A DNA stretch of 64,000 nt from Sarcocystis neurona (lineage: Eukaryota; Apicomplexa; Conoidasida; Eucoccidiorida; Sarcocystidae), in assembly GCA_000727475.1 (NCBI GenBank), contig KL647295.1, forward strand, positions 422,839 to 486,838. Direction: 5' to 3'. The notes below the pieces were generated by a model, which saw nothing but the letters and a program-made list of their open reading frames with translations, made no database searches and was not told the origin of the DNA. The position numbers and the translations under genes are program-made. Shown piece after piece: positions 20,861 to 34,800 of this stretch (its first letter is position 1; each line of letters begins with the position of its first letter).

Positions 20861-22895
20861 GGGCGCAGCAGTGTCAGCAACACTTGCTCAAGCAGCATTT
20901 CCTCGTGTCGTGACTCTGTACCATCAGCCGGTTGGAGAGCAGGAGTAGCAGCAACAGTACCGGTAGCCTCCGCGTGTGTAGTTCTCGAGCAGCAGCAACA
21001 ACGGCACTTGCGCGCCACAGGCGGAGCAGGTGGAGTCGTTGCGACAGTCGCGTAGCTACAGATAGCAGCCGGGGGAGCCGCGCAACACGAGCCGCGCCAG
21101 CACAGCAGCAGCAACAGCAGGGGAGCAGCGCAACACAGTCCTTGCAGATGGACAGGGACATGCAACAACACAGCAAGGTATTACTACTGCTACGACTGCC
21201 GATAGCAGCAGCCGCATTGTCGCTAGCCGCAGGAGAGCAGCTGCAGCAGGGGCAGTGCTACAAATCCCAGCCCAGATTCCTGTGTAAGTTTTTCCTCTAC
21301 TAGCGCTGCAGCGCCCGCGCGGCGGACCTCCGACAGGTAGCATGCAACAGGAGCAACAACGCCCGGTGAAGAGAAACAGACAGCTACGTCGTAAGCTTCT
21401 TCCTAAACCAGTGTGCTGCCTTTTTTCCTCTGTCCTCGCTGCGATTCTCGCATTCTCCCCGTTAACAGATAACTGCTTCCCGCGTCGTCAAGCTCTCAAC
21501 CTCATGCGTAGTGGCGCTGCCGCGCCTACGGCTCCTGCTGCCGCGCTGCGGTGCAGCTGTCTCGTGCGACTGACTGCTACGAACGACTACTAGTCAGAAA
21601 CACCCGCCGCGCCTCTTACTTCTGTCCTCCTGTCTTTATCCCTGTATTTCTGCTGCCACTGCTTCTTCTTTACCGTCGCTGCTAGTTCTCCGGCTCCGCC
21701 GGTGCCTCTGCTGCTTCTTCGATCGTTGCCGCGGCTGTAGAGCGCGGCCCCCTATTTACATCCCAGCAGCGGGGAAGGAGATCCCTGGGCGATGCAGCTA
21801 CACCCCGGAAGCAGGACTGCATCCCCCCTGCTCCACACAGCAGGGACAGCAGCAGCACGGCGGCAGCAGCCGCGCAGCAGCCCAACAGCTGCAGCACACC
21901 AGGAGCAGCATAGGTGCACACACATATTATCAGCAATCGCACACGTACAGCCTCCGGGCGAGCTGCAGTTCACGAGCAGCAAACAAGGACGCAGGAGCAC
22001 GTGTGCTGGATTCCCTCGCTGCTGCTGCTGCTAGAAGCACCCCTGCTGCAGACAGGGCGTGACTGCTGAGATATGCGGCATCCGGTTCGTCCGGCAGCAG
22101 CAACAGCAACTTTTTAAACAACAGCGGCAACTGCCTCAGCACCCCCGCACCAACAAAAGCAGGTGGAGCCACTGTCGGCGCAGGACTCCGACACCTGCTG
22201 CAGCAACCATCGCAGCAACCGTAACCATCGCAGCAGCATCCCGTGCAGGAGGAGCAACTACCGTCGCTGCAGTTCTGCGCGTGACGGTTCGACCGTCTGC
22301 CACGCGGCCGCGACAGCAGCTCCGTGCGGATGGCCTGTGTGCACGGGCTGCACCCGCAGCTCTCTGGCTCTGCGTATTCTGCAGAAGAACAGGCAGCTCG
22401 TCCGGGTCAGCTCCCGTCGCGGCTTCCGCACTACTGAAGGCGGCAGCAGCAGCGGCGGCAGCAGCAGCAGCGGCAGCAGCAGCAGCTGGGGCGGCCGCAG
22501 TAGCAGTGGCAGCAGCAGCAGCGGTGGCAGCGGGACGGTTTGTGGTTTCTGCTGCAGCACAGGTTCTGCAGGCCGCCGTGTGTAGCGCCTCAGGGAGAGA
22601 GCTGCTTTCTTCTTTCTTTAGACTCTAAATTACACAAGTGCGCTGCTGTTGTTGGTGGCGGAGCAGCTGGCGCTGCCGTTACTCGTGCTGTCGGAGCCGC
22701 TGCTCGCGCCGGGTTCCTGTGCTGCTGCGCACCGCGTCCTCCGCCTGCTTAGCTCTGTAGGACTGTGCTGCTATTGTTCCTGCTGCTGTTGCTGTAGCCC
22801 GTGCTGGCTCTTCGCTGCTGGTGGGGGCGCCTGTGCGGCTCTCCTGCCGCGCCGCTGTAGACTCCTGCAGCTGCTGCTCCCCCTCCGCTGCCGCA
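20860..22895. other. CAG-interspersed flank upstream of PLAA
   Basis: Mixed GC-rich DNA with scattered CAG and some CTG. Short frames exist on both strands. A minus frame at 21,056-21,343 has a hydrophobic, signal-peptide-like start (MRLLLSAVVAVVIPCC) but no further support. A + frame at 22,059-22,628 carries an Ala run from GCAGCAGCGGCGGC repeats near 22,440-22,540, then a protein-like end (FVVSAAAQVLQAAVC). None can be named. The last part is presumably the PLAA promoter and 5' UTR. Confidence 0.4.
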
Positions 22896-25800
22896 ATGGT
22901 CACCGCAGACGAACACGCTGCTGCATGCGCCAGCAGCAGCAGCAACTCCACGGCAACACCAGCAGCTGCTTGTTCTTCGCCTACTCAACCGTTTCTGCTG
23001 GCCTTCGAAGGGACTGCGCACTCCAAAGCTGTCCGCTGTATCTGCTGCTTCTCCTCTGTCCCCCCCCCGCAGCGGCAGCAACAGCAGCAGCAACAGCAAC
23101 AGGCAGAGGCGGTGGAGGAGCTGGTAACAGGTGGTCTGGACAACTTGATCGTTGTGTGGACGCCTGTGGGGAGAGGCGTGGTTGCTCCTGCAGGAGCAGC
23201 AGCAGGAGGAGAAGCACCTCCGAGCAGCAGTCGCAACAGCAAGGACTCTGGAAAAGAAGCAGATGGGGAAGCCGCTGGACCAGGAGGTGAGAAGGGTTCT
23301 GCAGCAGGACCGGGACCAGGCATCAAGTACGTACCCCGATTGCTGCTACGGCCCCACACGGACTACGTGTATTGCCTCGCCCCCTGTCGAAGCGGCGGCC
23401 GACGCAGCAACCCGAGCCGCCAGACCAGCAGCAGCAGCAATACTCGAGCGGGAGGAGAAGAAGCGGCCGGTGTAGCGGAGCAACAACAACCGTCCTTCTT
23501 CTCCGGCAGCAAGGATAAGCGTGCCTTGCATATATCTGCGGTTGACGGCCGGGTGCTCCACGAGTACTCTGTAAGAGGTGGCCTGCTGCGACTGCTGCTG
23601 CTGCTGCTGAGAAAGCTCCCGCAGCGAATTCTGCTGCTGCTGCAGCAGTTTCACGGCCTTGTGACACTGCCGCTGCTGCTCGCGTGTGTCGCTGCTGATG
23701 CTGCTGCTGATCCTTTTGCTCCTACTAACGGCTATTACTACGGCTCCTGCTGCTGCTGCTACTACTAGGCCTGCCCTGCATGCTGCTGCTACTGCAGCTG
23801 GGACTGCTGCGGCCGTGTCACTTGGCTGCAGCAGCCGCCGCACAAGGTGCTGGGACACACGCTTGTTCTTCTCTTCCCCCGCTGCTGCGGTATACCCACG
23901 CTGCTGCTGCTGTTGTTGCAAGGCCAGCGACCGCTGCTCGTCAGCTGCTGCCGCTGCTGTGCCGCTGCTTCCAGCTGGACGCACAGACAAGCGCAGCAGC
24001 GGAGGACGCCGTTCCGCTGCAGCAGCAGCAACAGAGCAACAAGCGGAAATAGATTGATGGGGAGTCTGGGCACGAACAGGCAGATCCGCATACGTGTGTA
24101 GACATCGCTGAGTCGAGCCGCCTACGAGTAGAAGTCTGTAGGTATACGTCTCCACAAATATGTACACATGTGATCTACACACATACACATATACACGCGG
24201 ATCTCTATGTATGATATATATATAGAGAGAGAAATATCGCTCCATATCCATATGCATGCATGCGTATATATACATATACATCCGCATATATGTGTATATA
24301 TCTCGGCAGATTTCTATGGGTGTGTATACCTCTATTAACATATATATACATATATTTCTGTCTGTCTGTATATCGTAGCACATATCCACGACATACATAT
24401 GTGTGTGCAGATGCATGCATGTGGATCTCTGGAGTTCGCTTGTAAGTAGGAGTCGCTGGGTGTACGTACACTCGGCGAGGTGTGCATGGAGAGTTTCTGC
24501 TGCTTCTTCGCGGACGCCTTTCGTGGCAGGGGCACGAGGGCGCCGTCTGCTCGCTCGCAGAAGTGCAACAGCAGGCGCTGCTGGTCACCGGGGCCTGGGA
24601 CGGCACTGCGCGTGTGTGGGGAATCTCGGACGCCACATGCAGGTGTATTCTGCAGCCGCATAAATACGCCGGTAAAGAAAACTGCCTTCCTACCTACATA
24701 TACATATGTATATATGCACGTACTTCTGCATATTATACGTGCCTATGTCTTACAGCTTAGCCACACGCATCTCCATACGCATCTCCATATGCATACATAC
24801 ATCTATATATTTGTGTATGCAGTTTGTAGGGCAAGTAGACGTGTCTGTGTGTACGTGTGTGTATGTCCTCTTTACGTACAGGAAAGATACTCATACAAAC
24901 ACATATATATGGATGGGTGGTGGCCACATCACGTATATATATATATATGTGTGATATACGTGTGTGTATGTTTATTGTGGAGAGGGGAAGACGACGACCG
25001 TCGTGTGCGGGTGTGTGACTGGCGGACGCTCCGAGCTGCGCTGCTGCTGCGTGCCAGAAGTGCGTGTGTGGGGCTGCTGAAGGGTTTCGAAGGGTCGCGA
25101 GAAAAAGTGAAGTCCATAAAAAGGAAAAGAAAAGGGGCGAGCGCAGAAGTTGCCTCCTGGCCGTCCGTCGGGCCATCTGCATGCAGCAGCGGGGAAGGCC
25201 GCCGGCTCGTCAGCGACGTGGACGCCGGGGACCGGACTGCCTGCTTTGCGCTCCTCTTCTGCGTGTTCGCTGCTGTCCGTCCCTCTCTCTGTGACGCGCG
25301 TCTGTTGGGTGGCCGCTGAATATCTGCTGCCCTCCTCTTCGGGGGGGGGGGGTGGACGCGGTCCTCGTGGGCCCCACACGCAGCAGCTTCTCCAGCTGCA
25401 GCAGCAGCAGCGACACCGGACGTCGGTGGAGACCACCCCCCCGTGGCTGGGCCCCTCCGTCAAACGCTGACGCTTCTCATACTTTCCCTGTGCTGCACGC
25501 GTGTGTATATATTATTACGTGTGTGCACATATATGTATTACCACGTGTGTGCGCATGTGTGTAGTGTATTATAACGTACATGCATATATATTACATATAT
25601 TGTTACGTACATGCATATATATACAGATATATGCTGGTACTACTGCTGCTGCTACTGCCGCTGCTGCTGTGATGGCCGCTGTGAGGACTGCTGCTGTTGC
25701 TACTGCTGCTGTTGCTACTGCTGCTGTGATGGCTGCTACTGCTGCTGCTGTGGTGGCTGCTGGTGTTACTGCAACAGACAGGGCACCCGTGCTGCGGCTG

Positions 25801-28800
25801 TTGCTGCTCTCTGCAAAGCACACACGTATATGTACTCATGCACAGACATTTCTTCGTGCGCGTACATTTACCTCTCTGTCTCGATACTGTCACAACTACT
25901 TCTACTTATACACATATGTATGTATGGAAGTTTGTATATATGCATCTACGATATATATATATATATATAGATAGATAGAGAGAGAGATAGATATGTATCC
26001 ATTAGTATGTATATATGTATGTGCACGGGGAAGAAATAAAGCGACGGGTGCGCGGGGAGTTGTTGATGCTGCTGTGACATCTACTGCTGAATTTTTCTCG
26101 CTGCTGCTGTTTCTCTAGAACTTCCTTCTGCTGCAGTTGCTGCTGCTGCTGTTTCTCTGATGCTTCCCTGCTGCACTTTCCTTGCTGCTGCTGTCTCTCT
26201 GGGACTTCTCTGCTGCATTTCTTCCTCTGGCTGCAATTCTCTCTGCTGCCTCGTTTGCGACTTTCCTTGCTGCTTCTTCGGCGGCGTGGGTCCCTTTGCA
26301 GTGACGGTGCTAGCCGTGGAAAGTATGAATTTGCTGGTCACGGGAGCGCAAGACAAGACGCTACGCTTCTGGTCGCTCACCGGGAGCCTCCTTCAGTCGA
26401 TACCGGGTAACAGCCACTTGCTGCTGCTGCTCCTGCTTCTTCCACTTCCTGCTGCTTCACGTGAATTGCTGCTGCTTCAAATCATTGCGTGTCTCAACTT
26501 GCTCCGACTACGTGTTCCTGCTGCTGTGTCTCAACCTGCTGCGACTTCGAGTCCCTGCTGCTGCTGCTGCTTGTGCGTGTTGCTCCATCTCAATGCTGCT
26601 GCTCCCAGTGCCTGCTGCTCGTGTCTCAACTTGCAGCTGCATCACATTTGGACTGCTTTACATTGCAGCTTCGCCATTTGCCGCGCTGTCGTTGGGCTGG
26701 TGCTGTGTATTACTGGTGCTGTGGTGGGCTGCTGCGGCTGCTGTGAATTGCTGCTGCAGCAGATCTCCGATGGTTCGTCTGTTGCTGGCAGTGCTGCTGC
26801 TCCGTCGCGTGGGGGTGCACTGCTGCCGATCATTGCTGCTTTTCGTGGGTGCTGCCGCTGTTGTCGCGTGACTGCTCTCCTCGGGCTGACTCCTGGCCCC
26901 TGCACTGACTGCTGCTGCGCCCATTTTTTGCCATTGTCCTGAGCGTACGTTGCGCCCGGGCTCCTCTGGCTGTCACGTCTCTCCTGTCGGTGCTTCTCCT
27001 CCCGTCTAAAATAAAAACAGGAGTGCTGCTGCTGCTGTTAAAAGCGGAGTGGACACCCACACACTGCTGCACATAGGATGGGAAGAGGAGAAACTCCTTC
27101 TCCTGGTTCTGCCCGGGTGCTGCAGCTGTGGCTGTTTGGGGAAGACGAGGCAGAAAGAGGAGGACTAGACGTGCTGCTGCTGTTACGCCGTGACGCTGCC
27201 GCGGGGATGGGTCTATGCTACGACTACCTACGCTGCTGCTGCTACTGTCATGGGTCTTTCTGCTGCCGTTTCTCGGTTCTCGTAAGACGTACGGGGAGGA
27301 GAGCACTGGGCTGCTGCAGCTGCTGCGGAAGACGTTGTGTTTTGACGACATCCTGCTGCTGCCGCTGCTACTTACTCGTCCCCAGCTCCACTTGCATGCG
27401 CTTAACACCTCGTCTCCGCTGCTGGAGTGGCAGCGACAGCAGATCATACGACGATGTTCTGCTGCTGCCGTTGCCTCCACTCTGCTGCTACCTTGCAGTC
27501 TCTGCTGCTCGTGGGTGCTGCTGCAGATGCCCATGGCGACATCATTCGTGCCCTGGACTGCATGCCTCCCGTCGACCCCAGTAACAGCAGCAGCAACAAC
27601 AGTAGCAGCAGCAACAGTAGCAGCAGCAACAGCAGCAGCAGCAACAGCAGCAGGTCTGCCGCATGTGGGGCGTTGCTGTCAGCCTCTAATGACCTGACGA
27701 TCAAGCTGTGGGACTGGACGAGCCACCGGCAGCTGCTGCAGCTTGAGGGACACACGGCGTTTGTTTTCGGTGAGCGGTCGGTAGTGCTGCCGCAGGCTCT
27801 CGATGACACTGCTTCCTGCTGCCTGCTGCTCTCTGCAGGTACTGCTCTTTGACGGTGCCTTTCTCGTGTTGTTCCTGTTCCTGCCTGATGCGGTGTTCTG
27901 CTGCTGCTGCTGCCACCTGCTGCACGCCGCTGCTGCGCAACGCGACTCTGTCCCATCCTGTTTGCTGCTGCCGTGGCGGCTGCTACTTTCGGCCTGCTGA
28001 TGTTGCTGCCACTGCGTTCCCGTGGAACGTGGAGCTGCAGGTCACTGCGTTTGCTGCTGCTACTGCTGGTCAGGTTGCTGCGGCAGTATTAACACGAACC
28101 TTGCTCGTGTTGCTGTTTTAACGAGCTGCATCGGTGCTCGTTTGCCGCCACTCTCTTCGCACCCGCTCTTTTTGCAGTCCTGTTGCACGGCAGCGCTGCC
28201 TTCCTGCTGCAGCTGCTGCAGACAAGCAGCGTCCCCTCAGGCGGCTGCCCGCTACTCGCTGTCTTGCTGCTCCCCGGCTTCCTTTTGCTGTTGCTGGTGC
28301 TAATTCGCTGCTGTTGCTGCTGCTCCTTGGCTACTGTTGCTTTTCTCTCACCCCGCAGCTGCACGGGTTGGTGCTGCGGGGGCGTGGGTCTTTTCCGTCG
28401 CTGTCACTGCGGCTGCTGCTGCTGCTGTTCCGCTTGCTTTGCTCTCTTTGCTGCGATTCCTGTTGCTGCTACTCCTGCTGCGCGGTGCATGACGGGGCTC
28501 TGGCGCTCCTCCGCGGCGTTCTGCCGCTGCAGCGTCACGCGGTGCCTCTGCTGCTGCTGGTGCCGCAACGCTGTGCGTCGAGGCGCTGTCGCTGCGACCG
28601 GGTGGTCCGTCGTTGCCACCGATACTGCTGCTGCTGGTGCTGCGAGTTGCTGCTGTTGCTGCTTCAAGTTGCTACGGCTTCTGCTTCGAGTTTCTTCTGC
28701 TGCTGCTTCAAGTTGCTACGGCTTCTGCTTCGAGTTCCTTCTGCTGCTGCTTCAAGTTGCTGCTGCTATTGCTGCTTCGAGTTGCTGCTGCTGCTGCTGT

Positions 28801-31800
28801 TTCGAGTTGCTGCTGCTGCTATTGCTGCTTCGAGTTGCTGCTGCTGCTGCTGTTTCGAGTTGCTGCTGCTGCTGCTTCGAGCCGCTGCTGCTGTTGCTTC
28901 GAGTCGCTGCTGCTGCGGCGCTGGGCGGCGTGGCTTTCGTACTGCTGCTGCTGCTCACCCCGTCGTTTGCTGCTGCTGCTGTTGCTGCTGCTACAGATGT
29001 GAAGGCGAGCCGCTGCCGAGCCGGGCGCATCATCTCAGCAGCTGACGACCGCACCTGCCGTGTCTGGGAAGTTGAAGCAGCAGAAACAGACAGCATCAGC
29101 GAGAAGACGCAGCCCCATCTGAAGCAGAAGTTGCCTCAAGTGCTGCTGCACGCCGCTACAGTGTGGGGCGTGAGTTACAGCCGCTGCTATTGCTGCGTTG
29201 TCGCGCTCCCTTACCACTACATGGATTGCTGCTACGGTGCTCTTGTTTTGCTGCTGCTGCTGCAATTGCGTCGTTCTTTCTGCGTCGATACTTCCGCGCT
29301 TCCTTGTCGTTATTCTATTTCTCTTCTCTGACCTGTTCGGCTGGCCTCGCCGACGCACTGCTGCTGTTGCTGCTGTTGCTGCTGTTGCGTCTGCTGCTTT
29401 TCCTCTTCCTGTGCTTTCTCTGCCGTCGCCTGTTCCTTGAGTGACGTGCTACTGCTGCTGCCAGGTACCGCTGCCGAGGGAAGGGAGAGAGTTGGCGGAT
29501 TTCATCTGGACTGCTGACGTTTACTAGGGCGCCCTTGCCGGAAGCTCGCAGGCTCTGCTGCTTATCTTGCTGTTGCAGCTTTATTCCCTGCTACTGCTGC
29601 TGCTTCGCAGTCTGTGGCTGCTGCTGTTTCTCAGTCTGTTGCTGCTGGTTTGTCGCCCATGCTGCTATCACAGCTGTTATCCTGCTGCCGCTTCTCTTGT
29701 TGCTGCTCGTGTCTCGTCTCCCGCGGCTGCCGCTTCGTCTCCACTTGCCGTTGGGACTGCCTCTCCGTGTGGGGCGGCTGCTGCAGCTTTGCGAGGTTCT
29801 TGCGCCGCTGTTTGACGCCAAGATCTGCTGCTGCTGCTGCTGCAGGTGCCCGCTGCTGCTGCCATTCCTATTCTGCTGCAGATTTGACTACTGCTGCTGA
29901 GTCCTCTCCCCGCTGCTGCCGGCGGTGCCCCTTTCTGCTGCGGCTGCTCCCGTTGTTTGTACTGCTGTGGCGTTGCTTGCTGCTGCTGCTGCTGCACGTC
30001 GCGGTGTCTGCTTTTGTTGCAGGCGCTGCTGCCTATGCCAGCGCTGCTGCTGCTGCTCCCGCCCCGTAGCAGGGGCAAGCGGCGCAGAATATCACGTCTT
30101 ATCTGCTTGATTTCTTCCCCTTCTCCCTTCTAAATGTCTTCTTCAGCTTCTGCTTCGCCTATCTGCGACATACGTTGCTGCACACTTGCAGGTGGCCGAG
30201 CTAAGCTCTGGAGAGATTGCCACCTGCTGCGAAGATGGAGTTTTGCGGTATGTTTTCCCTCGTGCTGCTGCTCTGCTTTCCTTCCCTACTTTCGTTTGAC
30301 TCGTAGTTTGACCGCCTCCGCTCCCTTCTCGTTTGCTGTCCCCTCCCCACGTCCTTCTCCTTTTCTCCGCCTGCTCCTCTCCTCCGGTTTCTTGTCTCTT
30401 CCCTTGCCTCTCGTGTTTAATGTGGGGAAGACCAATTTTGCCCATCTTTGGTCCACTTCCTCATTTTCTCCACTTGTTTCCTTCTATTTTCTTTCTGTCA
30501 TCTTCCCTTTCGTTCCTCTCCCCGTTGACATCTCGGTCTAAACAGCAGCAACACTCTGCTGGCTCTCTTGGCCGAGCTGCTGCTCTGTCCACTCTCGAAG
30601 AAACTGCTGCTGTGCGATCGGGTCTTGATCTGCTGCTGCTGCGGCTATTTGAGCTGCTGTACGTGCTGCTGCAGTTGTTGACTGCTCACGCATGTTGCCC
30701 ACCTGGTGCGCAACGCTGCGGGTCGTCCTCCACACCGGGGCTGCTGCAGAGGCTGCTGTCCTCCTGCTCCTGTGCTGGCGGTCTTGCAACCCCCTGCGCT
30801 GCTGCTGCTGTTTCTGCTGCCGGTGCTTCCTGGTCCTCCTCTCTCCGGTCTTCTCCCTCCTGCTGACGCGTGCTGCAACTGCTGCGCTGCTCGTTCGCCG
30901 CTGCCGTCCCTCCTCGCCTCACGCGGCTGCTGCTCCTGCTCTCCGTTGCCGCTGCTCTTACTGTTCTGGTGCTGTAAAATGGCGGAGAGGGTGCGCGGTT
31001 ATATGACTTGCCGTAGTCGGTAACGTCAGATATTATAGGAGCAAGTAATTATCTAGGTGGTGCAGCCGCCTTCTGGATTAGGTTGCTGCTACTGCTGCTG
31101 TTGCTGACGGGGTGCCTTGTATTTCACTTCCGCTGCTGCGTGTTTTTGGTGCTGCTGCACTTGCTGTTGCTGCTGCTGCACTTGCTCTTGTTGCCGCACT
31201 TGCTCTTGTTGCTGCAGTTCCTCTCGGTGCCGCACTTGCCCTCGCTGCTGCACTTGCTGTTGCTGCTGCTGCAGTTGCTGTTGCTGGTGCTGTGGGTGCG
31301 ACTTGGCGTTGCTGCCGATGTTGTTGATTGTCGTTCTGCGGTGGGTCCTGCAGGCGCGACTGCCGCTACTTCGTTGCTGCTGCTGTGTCGCTGCTGCTCT
31401 GAATGTGTGGGGTGCTCTCGGGGTGGCTGCTGCTGCTACTGGACGGCGCGATGCTGCTGGGTGGGCTGGTGCTGCCGCTGCTGCGCTGCTTGTTCTCTCT
31501 TCAGTATTTGGACGCAAAGAGAAAGCAGGGCTTTGCCCGTCGAGGGGAGAGAGAAACAACGAGCTGCTGCCGAAGCCGTACGTAACTTCTGTTCCTGCTG
31601 CTGTTGCAGTACTGCTGCTGCCCTGCTGCGCGTCGTGTGTTTCAGCTGCTGCTCCTCCGGTCGAGCTACTCCACTGATGCTGCCGCAGCTGCTGCTGCTG
31701 CGACCTGCTGTTGCTTCCGACGCGTACTACCGCTGCCGCCGTCGCTGCTGCTGCTGCTCGTTTTATGTCCACTACTGCTCCTTTTGCTCCTGCTACCTGT

Positions 31801-34800
31801 GCTGCTGCTTCATCTACTACTACAACAACAGCTGTTCCTCTTGCTGCTGCTGTCGGTCCTGCTGCAGCGGGTACTACTGCTACAACTCCTAATATGCTAC
31901 TACTAGTACTACTAATCTTGCCGCGGCTGTCCGCGGTTCTGCTGCCTCTGCTCGTATAAGTATACTCTACTCCTGCTGGTGCTGTCGGTGCTGCTGCTGC
32001 GACGCTTCCTACTCCTGCTCCTGTTGCTGCTGCTGTCGGTGCTATTGGTGCTGCCGCCGCTGCTCCTGTTGCTCCTGTTTTGCTGTGGCTGATGCCGCTT
32101 TACGCGCGTGCGTTGCTGTGTTGCAGGCCACGGCAGAAGCCGCAGCCGCTCAGCCCGCAGAGGCTCTGGACGTAGAGTCTCTTCCCCAAACTTCGCAGCT
32201 TGCAGTGAGGCATGTTCCCCTTCGTCCCGCTGCTCCTGTCTTCTCAAGCAGCAGGTTCTGCTGCTCGAAGATGATCTGCAGCTGTTGCGATAACAGCAAT
32301 TGGCAGTGCTGCTGCTGGAAGAACTGCTGCTGCTGATTAGAGAGACGCGCTGCTGCTGCTGCAGAAGTGCTGCTGCTGGGGGAAGTTCTCTGCGGGTGCA
32401 GAGCTGCTGCTGCGGCTGACATGCCGATAGCTGCCACCGCTGCTGAAGACAGGCAGCTGCTACTGCTGACGTAGAAAAACAGCGGTGCAGCTGATGTAGA
32501 AAAGCTACTGCTACAGCTAGTAGCGTTTGTTGCTGCTGCTGCTGCTACTGGTGACTGGGGAGGCGTACAGGGCTGCTGTGGCTCCCGAACTGCTGCTGCT
32601 GCTACTGCTGCTGGAGCAAGACGAAGCGCTGCTGCTGCTGCTGTCGAGGTGCTGCTGCTACTGCTGGGTGAAGACGAACCGCTGCTGCTCCTGCAGAAGT
32701 ACTGCTGCTGCTGGAGAACACTTGCTGCCGCTGCTTCATGATCGCCGCTTCTCTCTCAAGCATTTTTCTTCGTGGTGGGGAGCCAACTGCGAGAGGTCGA
32801 CGCAGCTGCGTCTCTTGCTGCTGCTGTCATTGCCTTCGCTGCTGCTGCTGCGGCTGACCTCCCCGTGGAGGTGTTGGCTCGCCTGGTGCTGGGCTGCTGC
32901 TGCTGGCAGGCCCCCTGGCTAGCTGCTGCTGGCGATGCATGCGGGTGCGGCGTTACTGCTGCTGCTGCTGCTTCTCGGGTTTTCTGGTGTACAGACACTG
33001 CGTGGCACGAGAGACGGAGAAGTCAAGCTGTTTCGAGAGGGGAATGTTGCTGTGGTATACCAGTGGCAGCAGAGCAGCAGCAGCTGGAAGAAGATTGGCG
33101 AGGCAGTAGGGAAGGTGTCGAAGCAGACCTACTTCTACGAAGGCGACGAGGTAGGTGTACGCCGATTCAACAACAACAGCAGCAGCAGGACTGACAGCAG
33201 CAGCAGGAGGACTGACAGCAGCAACAGCGGGAACGGCGGCAGCAACGAGTGCAGTAGGAGCAGGAGCCGCAGCGGTAGAAGTGGCAGCAGCAATTGCAGA
33301 AAAACAGCAGCAACAACAGCAGCAGTAGCAGCAACGGCAGTGGCAGCCACAACACGAACAGCAGCAGCGGCAACAGCAGTAACAACAACACCAGCGACAG
33401 CAGGAATGGCAGCAGCAACAGGAGCAGCGGCAGTAACAGCGACAGCAGGAGTAGCAGCAGCTGCACGGGCAGCAGCGACAATAGCGATAGCAGGAGTGGC
33501 AGCAGCAACACTAGCAGGATTAGCAGCAACAGGGTAAGCTATATATTTAGCAGGTGGTCAGCAGCAGCGTTTGGTATACTAAACGTCTAATTAGAGCAGC
33601 AGAAATGCTGCGACTACACAGAGCAGCACCAGCAGCAGCATGCCCGTGCTGCAGCCGCACGAGCGCTACATGGAGCAGCGGTGCCACGCGTACACGGGTT
33701 GCACGAGCAGCAGCACATGCAGGCGCAGCAGCAGCAGCCGGAAAACACAGCAGCAGGACAGGCAGCAGGAGCAAGAGCAGCAATGCTCCCAAGGCACATG
33801 TGAAGAGTCACAGGAAGAGGTGCGACAATCCTGCAACAGCAGCAGGTTTCGCAGCAGGTCTTAGAACAGCAGCAACGATAGCCGCAGGGGACGGATAGCA
33901 ACAGCAAGGGGAGAGTTGTCGCAGAGCAGAAGCAGCAGCAGACGGAGATGGGTAGACGTTGGTTGCTGCGTCTGTTCTACAGTGCGCATGCGCAGTTACA
34001 GGAGTGCTGCTGCGTGAGTAGCTACAGCAGTTGCTGCTTAGAAGAAGCACTGCAGCCGCTGCTGCTGTTGCTGCACGACTACTAGACGTAGCGCTGCTGC
34101 AACAGCGCTGGCGTACGCAGCTCTCGCGCCACTTCAACCTTGCAGCTGCGGCTGCTCCACAGGCGGAACTGCTGCTGAAATTGCTGCCCCGCGCCGCTGC
34201 GCATGTGTACGGTTGGGGGGGTCTATCGCTGCTGCAGCTGTTGCTCTTCTGTTGGCCGGCACACATTTCTCCTGAGAGCACACCTCTTGCTGTTGCCATT
34301 CGGTTATCCTGCTGCTGCTGCTGAAAGAAGAGCGCTGCTGCGGTTGCCGCCATCCTGGAGCGCGGCCGCTGCTGTTGTTGACGGAGGACTGCTGCTGCTG
34401 CTGCTGTGCGTCGCAGTTTTTTGCGGCCGGGGAGTACGACGTCATTTTTACCGTCGATACCGGCGCAGGAGACTCATACAAAAAGTTGCCTTTTCGGTAT
34501 GAAATGTCCTGCTGCTGCTGCTGTCGCTGCTGCTGCTGCATGCCTCAGCTGCTACTGTCGCTACTGCTGCTGCATGCCTCAGCTGCTACTGTCGCTACTG
34601 CTGCTGCAGGCCTCAGCTGCTACGTCGCTACTGCTGCTGCATGCCTCAGCTGCTACTGTCGCTACTGCTATTGCATACCTCACCTGCTGCTGTTGCTGTG
34701 CTGCGTGCCTCACTGCCGTTGCTGTTGCTGCTGCTCCTGCATGCCTCACTGCCAGTGCTGTTGCTGCTGTTGCATGTACTTCCAGTCCTGATCTCGTTGT

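Larger units (their letters stand above)
22896..31577 (+). other. PLAA: PLAA segment: seven-bladed WD40 propeller (exons 1-7)
   Basis: Blades 1 and 2 lie in exon 1 ([33 protein letters not shown]). Blade 3 is in exon 2 ([23 protein letters not shown]) and blade 4 in exon 3 ([15 protein letters not shown]). Blade 5 is in exon 4 ([15 protein letters not shown], after a Ser/Asn run encoded by AGC/AAC repeats). Blade 6 is in exon 5 ([15 protein letters not shown]) and blade 7 in exons 6-7 ([14 protein letters not shown] + IWT). The D-x-T-x-R/K-x-W signatures are intact in the middle blades. Exon 7 continues into the linker ([10 protein letters not shown]) that aligns with the helix after blade 7 in animal PLAA. 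Confidence 0.92.

Noticed and set aside
28134..29331. Cys/Leu-rich frames of 300-380 codons inside PLAA
   Set aside because: They run through introns 4-5; only the short exon 5 piece (28,997-29,169) matches a WD40 blade.
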